This document shows, piece after piece, positions 34,635 to 43,598 of a DNA stretch of 64,000 nt. A model generated the notes under the pieces. It saw only the letters and a list, made by a program, of their open reading frames with translations, was not told the DNA's origin and made no database searches. The DNA is from Chitinophagaceae bacterium (lineage in GTDB: Bacteria > Bacteroidota > Bacteroidia > Chitinophagales > Chitinophagaceae): NCBI GenBank assembly GCA_023229465.1, contig JALNZE010000002.1, positions 186,001 to 250,000 of the forward strand. Reading direction: 5' to 3'. How positions within the stretch are numbered: the first letter of the stretch is position 1; each line of letters opens with the position of its first letter. Made by a program: the position numbers and the translations under genes.

Positions 34635-35207
34635 CTATTTCAGTGTGTTATTTAAAAGACTGTTGACGGTGATTGTAACATTGGGAGAAATTTTGTCTCT
34701 CACAATTGCCGGGATGTGTATTTTATAATCCGCCAGGGAAATAGTAAACGCAGCCTTGAGTGTTGGAAAACCATCAATAACACTGATAACACCGGAAACT
34801 TCCATGGCTTTTGATATTCCGTGCATGGCAAGCATGCCTTTTACAATCACCTTATACTCTCCGGTAAGGGCATAATTAACAACATTCGTATGTTGGATTT
34901 CACCACTGAAAGTTGCCTTAGGATACTTTGAAGTCTCCATATAGTTTTCATTAAAATGCTCCTGCATCAGGGCCTTTTCAAATTCAAAGCCCCTGATAAA
35001 AACATTGAATTCAACCTTACCGGTTTTGCTGTCAAGTATGGCAACCACCGTTTTGTTTACAGCCTGAATATTTTCCAGGGGCGCCCTTGAAAAAAAATCA
35101 ATCCTTCCCGACTTGGTATAAAATTTCTGTGCCTGTACACTAACCATTGTTGTCATCAGAAAAAGTAAACACAATAGTTGCTTTATACTATATTTTGTAG
35201 CATTCAT
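34635..35207 (-). CDS. YceI family periplasmic protein
   Basis: The 190-residue protein has a signal peptide (cleaved after 'VSVQAQ') and a YceI lipocalin-like domain: 'KFYTKSGRIDFFSRAPLENIQAVNK', 'MQEHFNENYMETSKYPKATF' and 'LAMHGISKAMEVSGVI' are family blocks. YceI proteins bind polyisoprenoid or quinone-like molecules in the periplasm. It is 9 bp from DUF5777 and 7 bp from the cytochrome-like gene, so all three are co-transcribed. Confidence 0.9.
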   Translation of the reverse strand: MNATKYSIKQLLCLLFLMTTMVSVQAQKFYTKSGRIDFFSRAPLENIQAVNKTVVAILDSKTGKVEFNVFIRGFEFEKALMQEHFNENYMETSKYPKATFSGEIQHTNVVNYALTGEYKVIVKGMLAMHGISKAMEVSGVISVIDGFPTLKAAFTISLADYKIHIPAIVRDKISPNVTITVNSLLNNTLK

Positions 35208-35214
35208 GTTGCTA

Positions 35215-35583
35215 TTAATTATTCAAAGCCCCGGAGTTAACCCAGCACTTTATTTTATCAATATCCGCCTGGCTTAGCGTAGCGCCTTTAGGCATCAGCT
35301 TGCTTTCTACCTGGGTTTTGATGGCGCTTGCATTGGCGTTTATCTGCGTAAAATTCAGCAAAGGGCCGGGGCCATTTACACTTCCTGCAGCATGACAGGA
35401 ATTGTTAGTGGCGCAATTAGTTTGAACAATAACACTAATATCAGCCGAGAATTTAGCATTGATTGTAGAACATAGGTTTGGCACTATGGGAGCAGGAGTA
35501 GCAACCTCGCTTTTGCTGCAACTCAAAAACAGCACTGGAAAAGTAATAAGGACCACGGATACTCTTAAAATTTTATAACACAT
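35215..35583 (-). CDS. Cytochrome-c-like lipoprotein with CX5CH motif
   Basis: The 122-residue protein has a lipoprotein signal (FLSC at about residue 22). The mature part has 'TNCATNNSCHAAG', a Cys-x5-Cys-His motif, wider than the standard CxxCH heme site. The distal 'SKLMPKGATLSQADIDKIKCWVNSGA' supplies the Met/LxxxxIxxWIxxGA block typical of the last helix of class I cytochromes c. Such variants are frequent as surface lipoproteins in Bacteroidota. Heme attachment is uncertain because of the motif spacing. Confidence 0.7.
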   Translation of the reverse strand: MCYKILRVSVVLITFPVLFLSCSKSEVATPAPIVPNLCSTINAKFSADISVIVQTNCATNNSCHAAGSVNGPGPLLNFTQINANASAIKTQVESKLMPKGATLSQADIDKIKCWVNSGALNN

Positions 35584-35675
35584 ATATGTAGGATTAAATA
35601 ATTGATTAAAGAGAAACGCTACTATATTGCGACCCTGCTGATGTAACCATTAACATTAAAATAAACCAATTGATT

Positions 35676-36605
35676 TTAAGGAATTGCCGGTGCCATATCT
35701 TTAACCGGAACCGGCCATTTGCCGGGAGCAGGAAAAGATATCCCTTTATTGGCCCCCATTATCATCGCATCCTGGCCAAAATGATACAGCGGCCAGCCTT
35801 TATAAGTAAGTTGTTTTTTCCCAAACACCGTAATAGAGCCAAATAATGTTTTATCCAGAGCAGAGGGCACTACTATTTTATCTGTTTCATAAATGGGCCA
35901 CACGCCATTATTGGAAAAATCAGCGGCAGTAAAATTATTTTTATTCATTCTGTCATTTGTAAACGTATATAAGGTAAGACCCTTCTCATCTGTAAGGTAA
36001 AGCGTTTTTCCTATGCCCTCTGTATAATTAGATAAGTACTTTTTTCCATCGTGGCCCGTTAATTGTGTATTGGCGAACATAATGCTATAATCCGGTTTAG
36101 CGACAAACCAAACACTATTCACATTTTCTCCTCCTGTTTTTCCCGCTGCTTCCTGGGTATTCACCCCGTTAACAAGCGGTGCATAATAGTACAGGGGCCT
36201 TCCTTTATACGCCAATTGCTTCTTTCCATTCTGTGTGGTAATAGAACTAAAATCCGTTAGATCAAGACCGGTACCTAATTTATCTGCGGTAAGGTTGTCT
36301 ACATTAAAAACGGGCCAGACTGCTTCGCAGCCTCCGGTACAACTATTGGTAGTTGTAGCGTCATTAGCAAAATAATAAAGTGTACGCCCATCTTTATCAG
36401 TAAGAATATTTCCTAAAGTAGCATTAGCCTGAAGCTGCACTTCCTTAACAGGTGCCGGTTGGGGATCTGAAGATTTTTTGCAACCGGCAATTGCCAATAA
36501 TAACATCAGGATACTTATGCTGTTGACAAACAACTTTCCTGAATTTGCATAGCGCGCAAAAAAAGTGAGAGGAATCTTTAATTTACTTTTCATTTTGATT
36601 ATCAT
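35676..36605 (-). CDS. Lipoprotein with two COG4315-type repeats
   Basis: The 309-residue lipoprotein (LAIAGC near residue 42) carries the 'secreted repeat of unknown function' (COG4315/PF03640). In the first half, 'ILTDKDGRTLYYFANDA', 'CTGGCEAVWPVF' and 'LAYKGRPLYYYA' are the repeat marks. The second half repeats them as 'YLTDEKGLTLYTFTND', 'NNGVWPIYE' and 'LTYKGWPLYHFGQD'. Function is not established. Its position at the head of a run of putative redox proteins fits an envelope stress or electron-transfer role. Confidence 0.85.
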   Translation of the reverse strand: MIIKMKSKLKIPLTFFARYANSGKLFVNSISILMLLLAIAGCKKSSDPQPAPVKEVQLQANATLGNILTDKDGRTLYYFANDATTTNSCTGGCEAVWPVFNVDNLTADKLGTGLDLTDFSSITTQNGKKQLAYKGRPLYYYAPLVNGVNTQEAAGKTGGENVNSVWFVAKPDYSIMFANTQLTGHDGKKYLSNYTEGIGKTLYLTDEKGLTLYTFTNDRMNKNNFTAADFSNNGVWPIYETDKIVVPSALDKTLFGSITVFGKKQLTYKGWPLYHFGQDAMIMGANKGISFPAPGKWPVPVKDMAPAIP

Positions 36606-36694
36606 TTTTAATTTTTAGATAAAAAACTGCTACTCTGATGTATACAATATCCATATATGTCGATTTTATAAGCTGTGTAAAATGGAATACCCTG

Positions 36695-38011
36695 CTAATC
36701 TGGCCCGGCATTATTAAGCGAAATCGGGAAACGTTTTTTCTTTGGAATATTGTATCGTAATGTAGCGGCGGCGCCCATACTAAACAACTTAATATCCGGC
36801 CATCCTATACCCATTGTGGGTATTTTTATATACGGTTCAATACCTATTGCCATACCAGGCAAAATGGTTTGTTCATAGCCAACAGACGCGTTTATACTGC
36901 TAAAAATAAAACGGGAATCTTTACTTGTATTCCACCCCTCTTTACTTCCCGGATTGGGATTCAAAAAAATATATTGATAGGATTCATCGAGTATAAAATA
37001 ACTTGAAACACCTGCGGAAACAAGCAGCTTGCCCTTCCCCCGATCCGCTAATTTATATTGCAGCATAAGTGGCACTTCCAGGATACCGCAGTAGCCCTTA
37101 ATTTTATCAGGAACTACCCCATTCGTGTTATTCCGCCAGTAATTTTTAGGTATGGAAGCATCATTACCACTATACCAATACTTCATGTTACGCTTACTGA
37201 TCCCTGTTGAAAGGCTTACTTTATTATTGAGATGGTAGTGGGCCGCTAACCCGAAAACCGTTCCCGGGGAAGTAGCTAAATTTACGCTGTTACCGGTATA
37301 TTCCACAGCGTATGAAAATACCAAACTCCACCGTGAAGGGGCCTGGTTCGTTTTCTTTTTAAAAGCAGGATCAACCCGTGATATGCCGGCTATTTCCTGA
37401 TTGGCTATACTGTCTTTTATACTTTCTGATGTATTTGTAAGCTTATTCAATACAACCCCCTCTCCAGTATTGGGAAGCTTAGCGTTATCTCCGGATGCCT
37501 TTACAACGTCTGTGGGTACTATTTTATCGGTAAGATTCTCAGATGTTTCATGAATGATTATTTGATGTTCAGGCTGTGCTCTTTTCAAAACCACTTCATT
37601 TATTTTTTTACTGTTACCAGCAATTAAACTTTTTATTCCGGCGCCCGGTAAACGCTTTTGCATTTCAGAAGATGATTGCATTCGCACAGGTGAGGGCTTT
37701 TTTATATCAGGCAAAACACCGGCACTAATTGGGTTTGCCGCTTTTTCTATCCCATTTTTATGTACAGCAACTGTGTTAAGGTTCTGTTGGTTTGAAATAA
37801 TGAAAAAGTAAGCGCCGCTTAATAATAAAATTGAGCCAATAAACGCAATCACAAATTTCCATCTGCCCCAGAACAGGGGTACAAATTTTCTTCTTTCCTT
37901 ATCCAGCATGGCTTCTAATTTTTTCCAGTCGCCTTCATTAAACTCCGTATTGGGATTTTTTGAGGCTTTTTGGAAAAAATTTTCCATGTTGTCTTTCTCT
38001 CGCTGTGGCAT
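36695..38011 (-). CDS. Sigma-linked transmembrane protein with periplasmic barrel-like domain
   Basis: The 438-residue protein has a cytosolic N-terminal segment 'MENFFQKASKNPNTEFNEGDWKKLEAMLDKERR', one membrane helix (about 50-70), a long Ser/Lys-rich linker, and a C-terminal region with barrel-like strands ('GLAAHYHLNNKVSLSTGI', 'LEVPLMLQYKLADRGKGKLLVSAG'). It starts 4 bp after the ECF sigma gene. Proteins of this layout often follow ECF sigma genes in Bacteroidota and are taken to be anti-sigma-like. No ZAS or FecR domain is recognised, so anti-sigma activity is inferred. A Met at codon 9 is an alternative start. Confidence 0.7.
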   Translation of the reverse strand: MPQREKDNMENFFQKASKNPNTEFNEGDWKKLEAMLDKERRKFVPLFWGRWKFVIAFIGSILLLSGAYFFIISNQQNLNTVAVHKNGIEKAANPISAGVLPDIKKPSPVRMQSSSEMQKRLPGAGIKSLIAGNSKKINEVVLKRAQPEHQIIIHETSENLTDKIVPTDVVKASGDNAKLPNTGEGVVLNKLTNTSESIKDSIANQEIAGISRVDPAFKKKTNQAPSRWSLVFSYAVEYTGNSVNLATSPGTVFGLAAHYHLNNKVSLSTGISKRNMKYWYSGNDASIPKNYWRNNTNGVVPDKIKGYCGILEVPLMLQYKLADRGKGKLLVSAGVSSYFILDESYQYIFLNPNPGSKEGWNTSKDSRFIFSSINASVGYEQTILPGMAIGIEPYIKIPTMGIGWPDIKLFSMGAAATLRYNIPKKKRFPISLNNAGPD

Positions 38012-38015
38012 AAGT

Positions 38016-38561
38016 CTATGTTAAAAAAAAGTTTGTCAATATTTTCCTTAGTTGCTCTTTGGCTTTAAACAAATTCGATTTTGAAGTGCCGGACGAAATG
38101 TTCAGCATCATCGCAATTTCTTCATGTGTATAGCCCTCAATTACATGCAGGTTAAACACGGTACGATAGGCGGGTGATACCTTTTGCAACAGTTCAATTA
38201 CCTCCTGGTAAGAAATACCTGATAATATGTTTTCCGTACCAGGTTCATTATGGGCCGTATCAATTTCTTCTGCCTGTATTTGTCGTTTTTTTTGATGGTA
38301 ATGGTTAACAGCGGTATTTACGATTACTTTTCTTAACCAGGGTTTGAACGGTTTGTTTAAGTCAAATTTGTCCAGGCCGGTAAATATTTTCAAGAACCCT
38401 TCGTTTAAAATATCCGCGGCTTCATCACGACTATCGGCATACCTCAGGCAAATGCTCATACTATAACTATAGAATTCCTGGTATAGCAATTTTTGGCTTA
38501 AACGATGCCAGCGAAGGCATGCTAAGAGTAATGGCCTTATTTTATGTTCCTGGTCTTCCAA
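38016..38561 (-). CDS. ECF-type RNA polymerase sigma factor
   Basis: The 181-residue protein has region 2 ('YQEFYSYSMSICLRYADSRDEAADILNEGFLKIF', about 25-58, quoted here in part) and region 4 ('TVFNLHVIEGYTHEEIAMMLNISSGTSKSNLFKAKEQLRKIL'). The only start in frame is TTG at 38561, since a stop lies two codons upstream. It overlaps no gene, and the next gene follows 4 bp later. Targets may include its own operon and the redox-like run downstream. Confidence 0.9.
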   Translation of the reverse strand: MEDQEHKIRPLLLACLRWHRLSQKLLYQEFYSYSMSICLRYADSRDEAADILNEGFLKIFTGLDKFDLNKPFKPWLRKVIVNTAVNHYHQKKRQIQAEEIDTAHNEPGTENILSGISYQEVIELLQKVSPAYRTVFNLHVIEGYTHEEIAMMLNISSGTSKSNLFKAKEQLRKILTNFFLT

Positions 38562-38800
38562 AAATGGCTATTTTAAGACTATACAAGTATTTACTTAAAA
38601 AGGTTGCCTTAAAAAATAAATAAACTGACTTTAAAAGGTATAAAAGCTTTTTTATGAATTCGCATAATTCCCTACAAGTTTTTTATACCCATTGTGGTTT
38701 TGGCTAATACACCCCGGTTGTGGCCTCCCCCCTATCCCACCTTTTACAATCCGGTTTTTTCTTTTCAGGCGATAGGCTTACTTTGTAAAAAAATTACGCC
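38562..38800. promoter_or_regulatory. Divergent promoter region
   Basis: The 239-bp gap between the sigma gene (minus) and DUF2130 (plus) holds GGTATAAAAG (about 38636-38645) and an inverted-type TTTTATACCC word near 38680-38693. No gene was seen. Confidence 0.35.
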
Positions 38801-39997
38801 ATGACGGGCTTTATTATAACATGTCCCAATTGCAATCACCAGTTTGAACCTGGCGATTCGATCCGTGATGAAATTGAAAAGGAATTAAGGGGCAAAATGC
38901 TGGATTGGCAGAAAAAAAAGGAAGAAGAAACGATCCTGCAGATTGAAGCCGAAAAAAAGAAATTACAGGCAGCCCTACAGGAATCGATTACTAAATCTGT
39001 GGCAACAGATTTTGAAAACCAACTGAAAATGTTGCAGCAAAACGCGGCCGATACGGAAGAAAAATTAAAGGAAGCCCGCAAAAAAGAACTCGAATTTCTG
39101 CAGAAAGAACAAAGCCTTAAAATAAAAGAAGAAGAACTGCAGCTTACCCTTCAGCGCCGGTTAATGGAAGAGCGTGAAAAGCTGAAAGAACAATTACAAA
39201 AAGAAGAAACAGAGCGATTGAGCCTGAAAGAACAGGAATACCAGCTACGCATGAAAGAACTGGAAAAACAGCTCGATGACCAGAAAAAACTGGCCGAAGA
39301 AATGCGCCGGAAATCTGAACAGGGAAGCATGCAGTTACAGGGAGAAGTGCAGGAACTGATGCTGGAAGAAATGTTACAATCCACATTCACATTCGATAAA
39401 ATTGAACCCGTTGGCAAAGGTGTACGCGGGGCCGATTGTATCCAAACCGTACACAACCGTTTTGGAGTTGAAACCGGCAAAATTATTTATGAAAGCAAGC
39501 GTACCAAAGACTTTTCGAACGACTGGATAGAAAAACTGAAGGCCGATATGCGCACATTGGGTGCGGATGTAGCCGTGATTGTTACACAGGCATTTCCAAA
39601 AGACATGGAAAGATTCGGCGAAAAAGAGGGTGTGTATATCTGCTCATTCACTGAAGTAAAAAGCGTTGCCCTGCTGCTTCGTGATGCCTTATTAAAAGTG
39701 TATGATGCCAAAAAAAGCCAGGAAAACAAAGGCGATAAAATGGTGATGTTATATGACTACCTTACCGGCGCTGAATTCAATGAACAATGGAAAGCCATAC
39801 GCGAGGGTTTCATGAGTATGAAACTGAGTATCCAGCGTGAAAGGGATGCCATGGAAAAACTGTGGAAGTCGCGGGAAAAACAATTGGAGAAAGTATTGTT
39901 GAATGCCGCCTATATCAGGGGTTCCATCGAAGGCATTGCAGGCAATGATGTAAACCTGAATTTATTAGAAGACAACGACCCACTTATTCTTGAATAA
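38801..39997 (+). CDS. DUF2130 coiled-coil protein
   Basis: The 398-residue protein starts with a zinc-ribbon-like 'ITCPNCNHQFEPGD' and has a long charged coiled coil (about 25-185). The DUF2130 domain follows, with 'TFDKIEPVGKGVRGADCIQTV', 'GKIIYESKRTKDFSNDWIEKLKADM' and 'ADVAVIVTQAFP'. The domain shows the E-x-K and D elements of PD-(D/E)xK nuclease folds, as in RmuC relatives. That is inference, since DUF2130 proteins are uncharacterised. The next gene overlaps its stop by 8 bp. Confidence 0.85.
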   Translation: MTGFIITCPNCNHQFEPGDSIRDEIEKELRGKMLDWQKKKEEETILQIEAEKKKLQAALQESITKSVATDFENQLKMLQQNAADTEEKLKEARKKELEFLQKEQSLKIKEEELQLTLQRRLMEEREKLKEQLQKEETERLSLKEQEYQLRMKELEKQLDDQKKLAEEMRRKSEQGSMQLQGEVQELMLEEMLQSTFTFDKIEPVGKGVRGADCIQTVHNRFGVETGKIIYESKRTKDFSNDWIEKLKADMRTLGADVAVIVTQAFPKDMERFGEKEGVYICSFTEVKSVALLLRDALLKVYDAKKSQENKGDKMVMLYDYLTGAEFNEQWKAIREGFMSMKLSIQRERDAMEKLWKSREKQLEKVLLNAAYIRGSIEGIAGNDVNLNLLEDNDPLILE

Positions 39998-41096
39998 CCT
40001 TTTTGAAAATAGTATCCCCGGGGAACATACCGATAAACCCTCCAGAAAGAAACCCATCTTTCCGGTAAATCCGGATTTGCGCGAATACCTGGTCAAATAT
40101 GGAAGAGAAGTAAAACTGCCGGCCAGTTACCAGGATCTCCAACGTTTTACCTACACCGTTCCCCTGAAAGATAAATTTGGCAAGGATACAGCATGGGAAA
40201 AAGTATCCTACGACCTGAAAGAATGGGCGTTCCTGAAGGAGAACCTGGTACGCAACTACGCCATTCTTAAAACAGAGGGTGATATGAGTTTTATTGATCA
40301 CCTGGATGTGGCCGGGATTGATTTCTGCTATTTTGGAAACAGCCAGCCTTTTCGTATCCGGATTGTAAACAAGTTCAATGAAAACTACGACCACTATTAC
40401 ATTAAACAGGCTGATGCCAGCAGGATTTATGGGCTGGAACTGGAACACCTGTTGTCACCCAACCGGATTAGTTATTTTACAGATAAAACTACGCTGATTG
40501 AAGAACATATACCTGGCATTCCGGGTGATATTTTTATCAACGACTACCTCAACGCGCCCAGTACAAACCAGGTTAGACTGGCCAAAGAGTTTGTAAAATT
40601 CAATGAACGCTGTTTCGTGCATTTATTGGGTGATATGAGGGCCTATAACTTCGTGGTAAATATTACACCCGATATTGAAGACTACCAGTGCCGGATAAGG
40701 GCCATTGATTTTGACCAGCAATCCTATGAAGGCAGAAAAAATCTCTATTTGCCACAATTCTTTAAAGAGAATAAGCCACTCGTTGATATGGTGATCAAAC
40801 ACCTCAATAATAAATCCATTGCCCAATACCAGGCGGAAGAAAGGACCCTGATGACCTTCCGCCTGGCTTCTTCGCGCTACCGGATGAAAGAAATACTGGA
40901 TATCATGACAGGCGATACTATTTCAAAACCGGAAAAGATTGAACAGCTAAAACAGGAATTAGCCGCGCACTATGGCAATACAAGTGTTTTCAGCAAAGCC
41001 AAAACAATGGGGCAACTGGTAAAAATACAAATGAAACAATTGCTCAGTAAAAGCCTGAAACTGGTACCCAAAACCAAGATCCGGTTTGATGACTAA
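39990..41096 (+). CDS. Hypothetical protein with kinase-like catalytic loop
   Basis: The 368-residue protein starts at TTG, the only usable start, 8 bp inside the DUF2130 gene, so translation is probably coupled. No family was recognised. The middle carries 'KLKADM'-free helical regions, then 'IEEHIPGIPGDIFI' (hinge-like) and 'CFVHLLGDMRAYNFVVNI' followed by 'IRAIDFDQQSYEG'. The GDxxxxN then IDFD pair is the catalytic-loop and metal-loop pattern of aminoglycoside-phosphotransferase and related kinase folds. A C-terminal basic helical tail follows. A phosphotransferase role is a hypothesis. Confidence 0.6.
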   Translation: MNNLFENSIPGEHTDKPSRKKPIFPVNPDLREYLVKYGREVKLPASYQDLQRFTYTVPLKDKFGKDTAWEKVSYDLKEWAFLKENLVRNYAILKTEGDMSFIDHLDVAGIDFCYFGNSQPFRIRIVNKFNENYDHYYIKQADASRIYGLELEHLLSPNRISYFTDKTTLIEEHIPGIPGDIFINDYLNAPSTNQVRLAKEFVKFNERCFVHLLGDMRAYNFVVNITPDIEDYQCRIRAIDFDQQSYEGRKNLYLPQFFKENKPLVDMVIKHLNNKSIAQYQAEERTLMTFRLASSRYRMKEILDIMTGDTISKPEKIEQLKQELAAHYGNTSVFSKAKTMGQLVKIQMKQLLSKSLKLVPKTKIRFDD

Positions 41097-41116
41097 TCAC
41101 CCACTCATTTATTCTC

Positions 41117-41743
41117 TCATTGTACTACCCACGCCAAACTCACCCCCTCCCTCACCTGGTAATGAATTTTCAAATCAATCTTTACTGGCTCTTTTAAAAA
41201 AATTGCGGGAATAATGCCTTCTGCTGAAAAAGTAAAATTGTTCGTGCGCAGGACTTCACTAAAATCCACTTCTCCATTACCCCACCATTTAAACATGGCT
41301 TCTTTGGCGCTCCAGAGTAAAGTGAGCAGCTCTACTTGTTGCGGAATAGCCTGTGAATGAACAAAAGCCAGTTCATCAGGATGCAGAAATTTATGTTTTA
41401 TTTTTTCAACACGGGGTGTGATCATTTCAATATCTATCCCTACTCTTTGGGTACTACTTACCAATGCAGCCGCATACCGGCCGCAATGAGAGATGGAGAA
41501 ATGATATTGTTCATCAGGCAAAAAAGGTTTTCGGGTATCCGCGATTTCAATGGCAGCGGAAGGAAAATCAGGAAAAAGATAGGGCAATAAATAACGTCCC
41601 GCCAGGTGCTGTAAGCGTTTATTCGGATGAGTGATGCTGCGCTGTAATGGAACTGATCGCAAAAAGAAGGATTCATCCTCTTCGATCTTCCATACACCCA
41701 AACGGGTGGTTTCGTTAATATTTTGTTGATAAAACAGCGGCAC
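41117..41743 (-). CDS. 4'-phosphopantetheinyl transferase superfamily protein
   Basis: The 208-residue protein has the Sfp/AcpT signature. 'FSISHCGRYAAALVS' is followed by 'VGIDIEMITPRVEKI' (metal-binding Asp and Glu) and 'LLWSAKEAMFKWWG' (the WxxKEA motif). It transfers the phosphopantetheine arm of CoA to carrier proteins. It could serve fatty-acid ACP or a specialised carrier. No carrier or synthase gene is next to it. Confidence 0.9.
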   Translation of the reverse strand: MPLFYQQNINETTRLGVWKIEEDESFFLRSVPLQRSITHPNKRLQHLAGRYLLPYLFPDFPSAAIEIADTRKPFLPDEQYHFSISHCGRYAAALVSSTQRVGIDIEMITPRVEKIKHKFLHPDELAFVHSQAIPQQVELLTLLWSAKEAMFKWWGNGEVDFSEVLRTNNFTFSAEGIIPAIFLKEPVKIDLKIHYQVREGVSLAWVVQ

Positions 41744-41813
41744 CGCGGAAATTTTAGAATTTAGATTGCAGATTTAAGATTTATTTGCATCCGAACCTAT
41801 TAATAAACGAATA

Positions 41814-42350
41814 ATGATCCTTTCAGATACACGCATACTCGAAGAAATGGGAAAAGGTACTATCAAAATTGTACCCTATACCCGGGAAGATCTGGGTAGT
41901 AACAGTTATGATGTACACCTTGGAAAGTGTTTGGCTACTTATGTAAACGCGGAGCTGGACGCCAAAAAACACAATACCATCGAATATTTTGATATACCTG
42001 ATGAGGGCTTTGTACTACAACCTCATGCCTTTTATTTAGGGGTAACGGAAGAATATACTGAAACCCATGCCCACGTGCCTTTTCTGGAAGGAAAGTCCTC
42101 TACGGGCCGTTTGGGTATTGATATCCATGCCACTGCCGGCAAAGGTGATGTTGGGTTTTGCGGCAACTGGACATTGGAAATTTCCTGTAAACAACCCGTA
42201 AGAATTTATAAAGGGATGCCCATTGGCCAGTTGATTTATTTTCCGGTTGATGGAGAAATTGAAGTGAAGTATAACCAGAAAAGCAATGCTAAATATAGCG
42301 GCCAGCCAAACAAACCGGTAGAAAGCATGATGTGGAAAAATAAATTTTAG
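41814..42350 (+). CDS. dcd: dCTP deaminase
   Basis: The 178-residue trimeric enzyme of the dUTPase superfamily deaminates dCTP to dUTP. Marks include 'MILSDTRILEEM', 'LGSNSYDVHLG', the catalytic 'EGKSSTGRLGIDIHATAGKGDVGFCG' region (quoted in part) and 'YSGQPNKPVES' at the C-terminus. Length fits. Its stop and that of the next (convergent) gene are 4 bp apart. Confidence 0.93.
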   Translation: MILSDTRILEEMGKGTIKIVPYTREDLGSNSYDVHLGKCLATYVNAELDAKKHNTIEYFDIPDEGFVLQPHAFYLGVTEEYTETHAHVPFLEGKSSTGRLGIDIHATAGKGDVGFCGNWTLEISCKQPVRIYKGMPIGQLIYFPVDGEIEVKYNQKSNAKYSGQPNKPVESMMWKNKF

Positions 42351-42354
42351 GCAT

Positions 42355-43476
42355 TTATACCCTCCCGTATTTTTTCTGATACGCTATCAGCCATCCCACC
42401 ACTTCATTATAACTATCCAGCCCCCTGGCCTGGTTATTGAATTTCAGGTATTGATCGTATAAGGATGAAACAGCAGGAGAAATACGGTTGCTTCTTTTCC
42501 TGAAAAATTCCCTGATTTCTTTCCTGTCTTTTTTTACCAATGAATCCAGGTGGGTCTGGTTATATTGGATCACCTGTACAAAAGCGGTAGAATCCTGTTC
42601 TTTTGCATAGAGCATTAATTCTTCGCCTTGCGCATAGGAAAATAAATCATTGTACACCGAATATTTGAAATAGGCATCAGCAGAAGATGCCGCAGCCAGG
42701 TAGCCCACAAAATTGGCCTCACTCTCGCTGGCATACCCTAACTGGTGGGCTATTTCATGACAGGTAATAAAGGGTATCAATACCCTGGGTAGATCAGACC
42801 GAACCTGCGCCTCGCCGGTAAAAGGATTGTAATAACCTGAGTAACCCATATAATCCCCCAACCCGCTGAATAAACTTGCCTTAACCGACCTGTTCCGGTA
42901 ATTTAAAAAGGGGAAGTCCCGGGAAACCGTTAGGTAAGACCTGTAGGCTTCGCAGTATATCGTATCTAAAGCGGGTTCAGGAAGCGCCGTATCCGAAAAC
43001 TGTCTGCGGTATGCATTCAATGTATCAATCAGTTGGTGGGTAAGTTGGGTTACCTCTTCTTTACGGTAAGTTGTATTGGCAATTTGCAGTTGAGCCGCAA
43101 TGCCCGAACGATCATAATTCAATCCCCATAGCAGTTTAAAAATAATATACACCCATAAACCCAGTTTCAGTAAACGAAACAGGAATTGCTGAAACTGTAT
43201 CCGGGAATATTGTTTCCGGTAAAGGAGGATACCGGTTCTTATGGCTTTTATAAGTAGTAAAATGACGATTATCACATATAAAAAATCACCCATACTAAAT
43301 GGCGCCCACCTGGTTAAGAAACGCAATGTGGCCGCTATGCCGGGGTAAATTCCAATCGAATACATCCGCTCCACCTGCCCGGGAAAACAGGAAAAGAGGC
43401 TGATACCCAACGCTATGGAAAATAATGCACCCGTTTTCGCCCGGGAATAGCCGGATAGTACAGTTTCCTTCTTCAT
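42355..43476 (-). CDS. DUF3810 family membrane protein with HExxH
   Basis: The 373-residue protein has three to four N-terminal membrane helices (about 15-30, 60-82, 100-118). A large extracytoplasmic part holds 'ITCHEIAHQLGYASESEANFVGYL', a zinc HExxH with a downstream Glu, as in gluzincin-like proteases. The family (DUF3810) is common in Bacteroidota and has no proven activity. A membrane metalloprotease is inferred from the motif. It is divergent from the DUF177-rpmF-plsX cluster. Confidence 0.85.
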   Translation of the reverse strand: MKKETVLSGYSRAKTGALFSIALGISLFSCFPGQVERMYSIGIYPGIAATLRFLTRWAPFSMGDFLYVIIVILLLIKAIRTGILLYRKQYSRIQFQQFLFRLLKLGLWVYIIFKLLWGLNYDRSGIAAQLQIANTTYRKEEVTQLTHQLIDTLNAYRRQFSDTALPEPALDTIYCEAYRSYLTVSRDFPFLNYRNRSVKASLFSGLGDYMGYSGYYNPFTGEAQVRSDLPRVLIPFITCHEIAHQLGYASESEANFVGYLAAASSADAYFKYSVYNDLFSYAQGEELMLYAKEQDSTAFVQVIQYNQTHLDSLVKKDRKEIREFFRKRSNRISPAVSSLYDQYLKFNNQARGLDSYNEVVGWLIAYQKKYGRV

Positions 43477-43546
43477 TTATACAAATATGGAATAAAATGG
43501 TCTATCATTGCCTGTTGTACAGCAATCCTTCTGAATTCAATTTTCC

Positions 43547-43578
43547 TTTGGCATTTTGGCTGTTTTTGCGTACCTTTG
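43547..43578 (+). promoter_or_regulatory. Promoter of the DUF177-rpmF-plsX cluster
   Basis: TTTG (43547-43550), 20 bases, then TACCTTTG (43571-43578) match the Bacteroidota consensus closely. The ATG is 21 bp downstream. Confidence 0.7.
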
Positions 43579-43598
43579 CAAGCCCTTAAAAAACGGTT

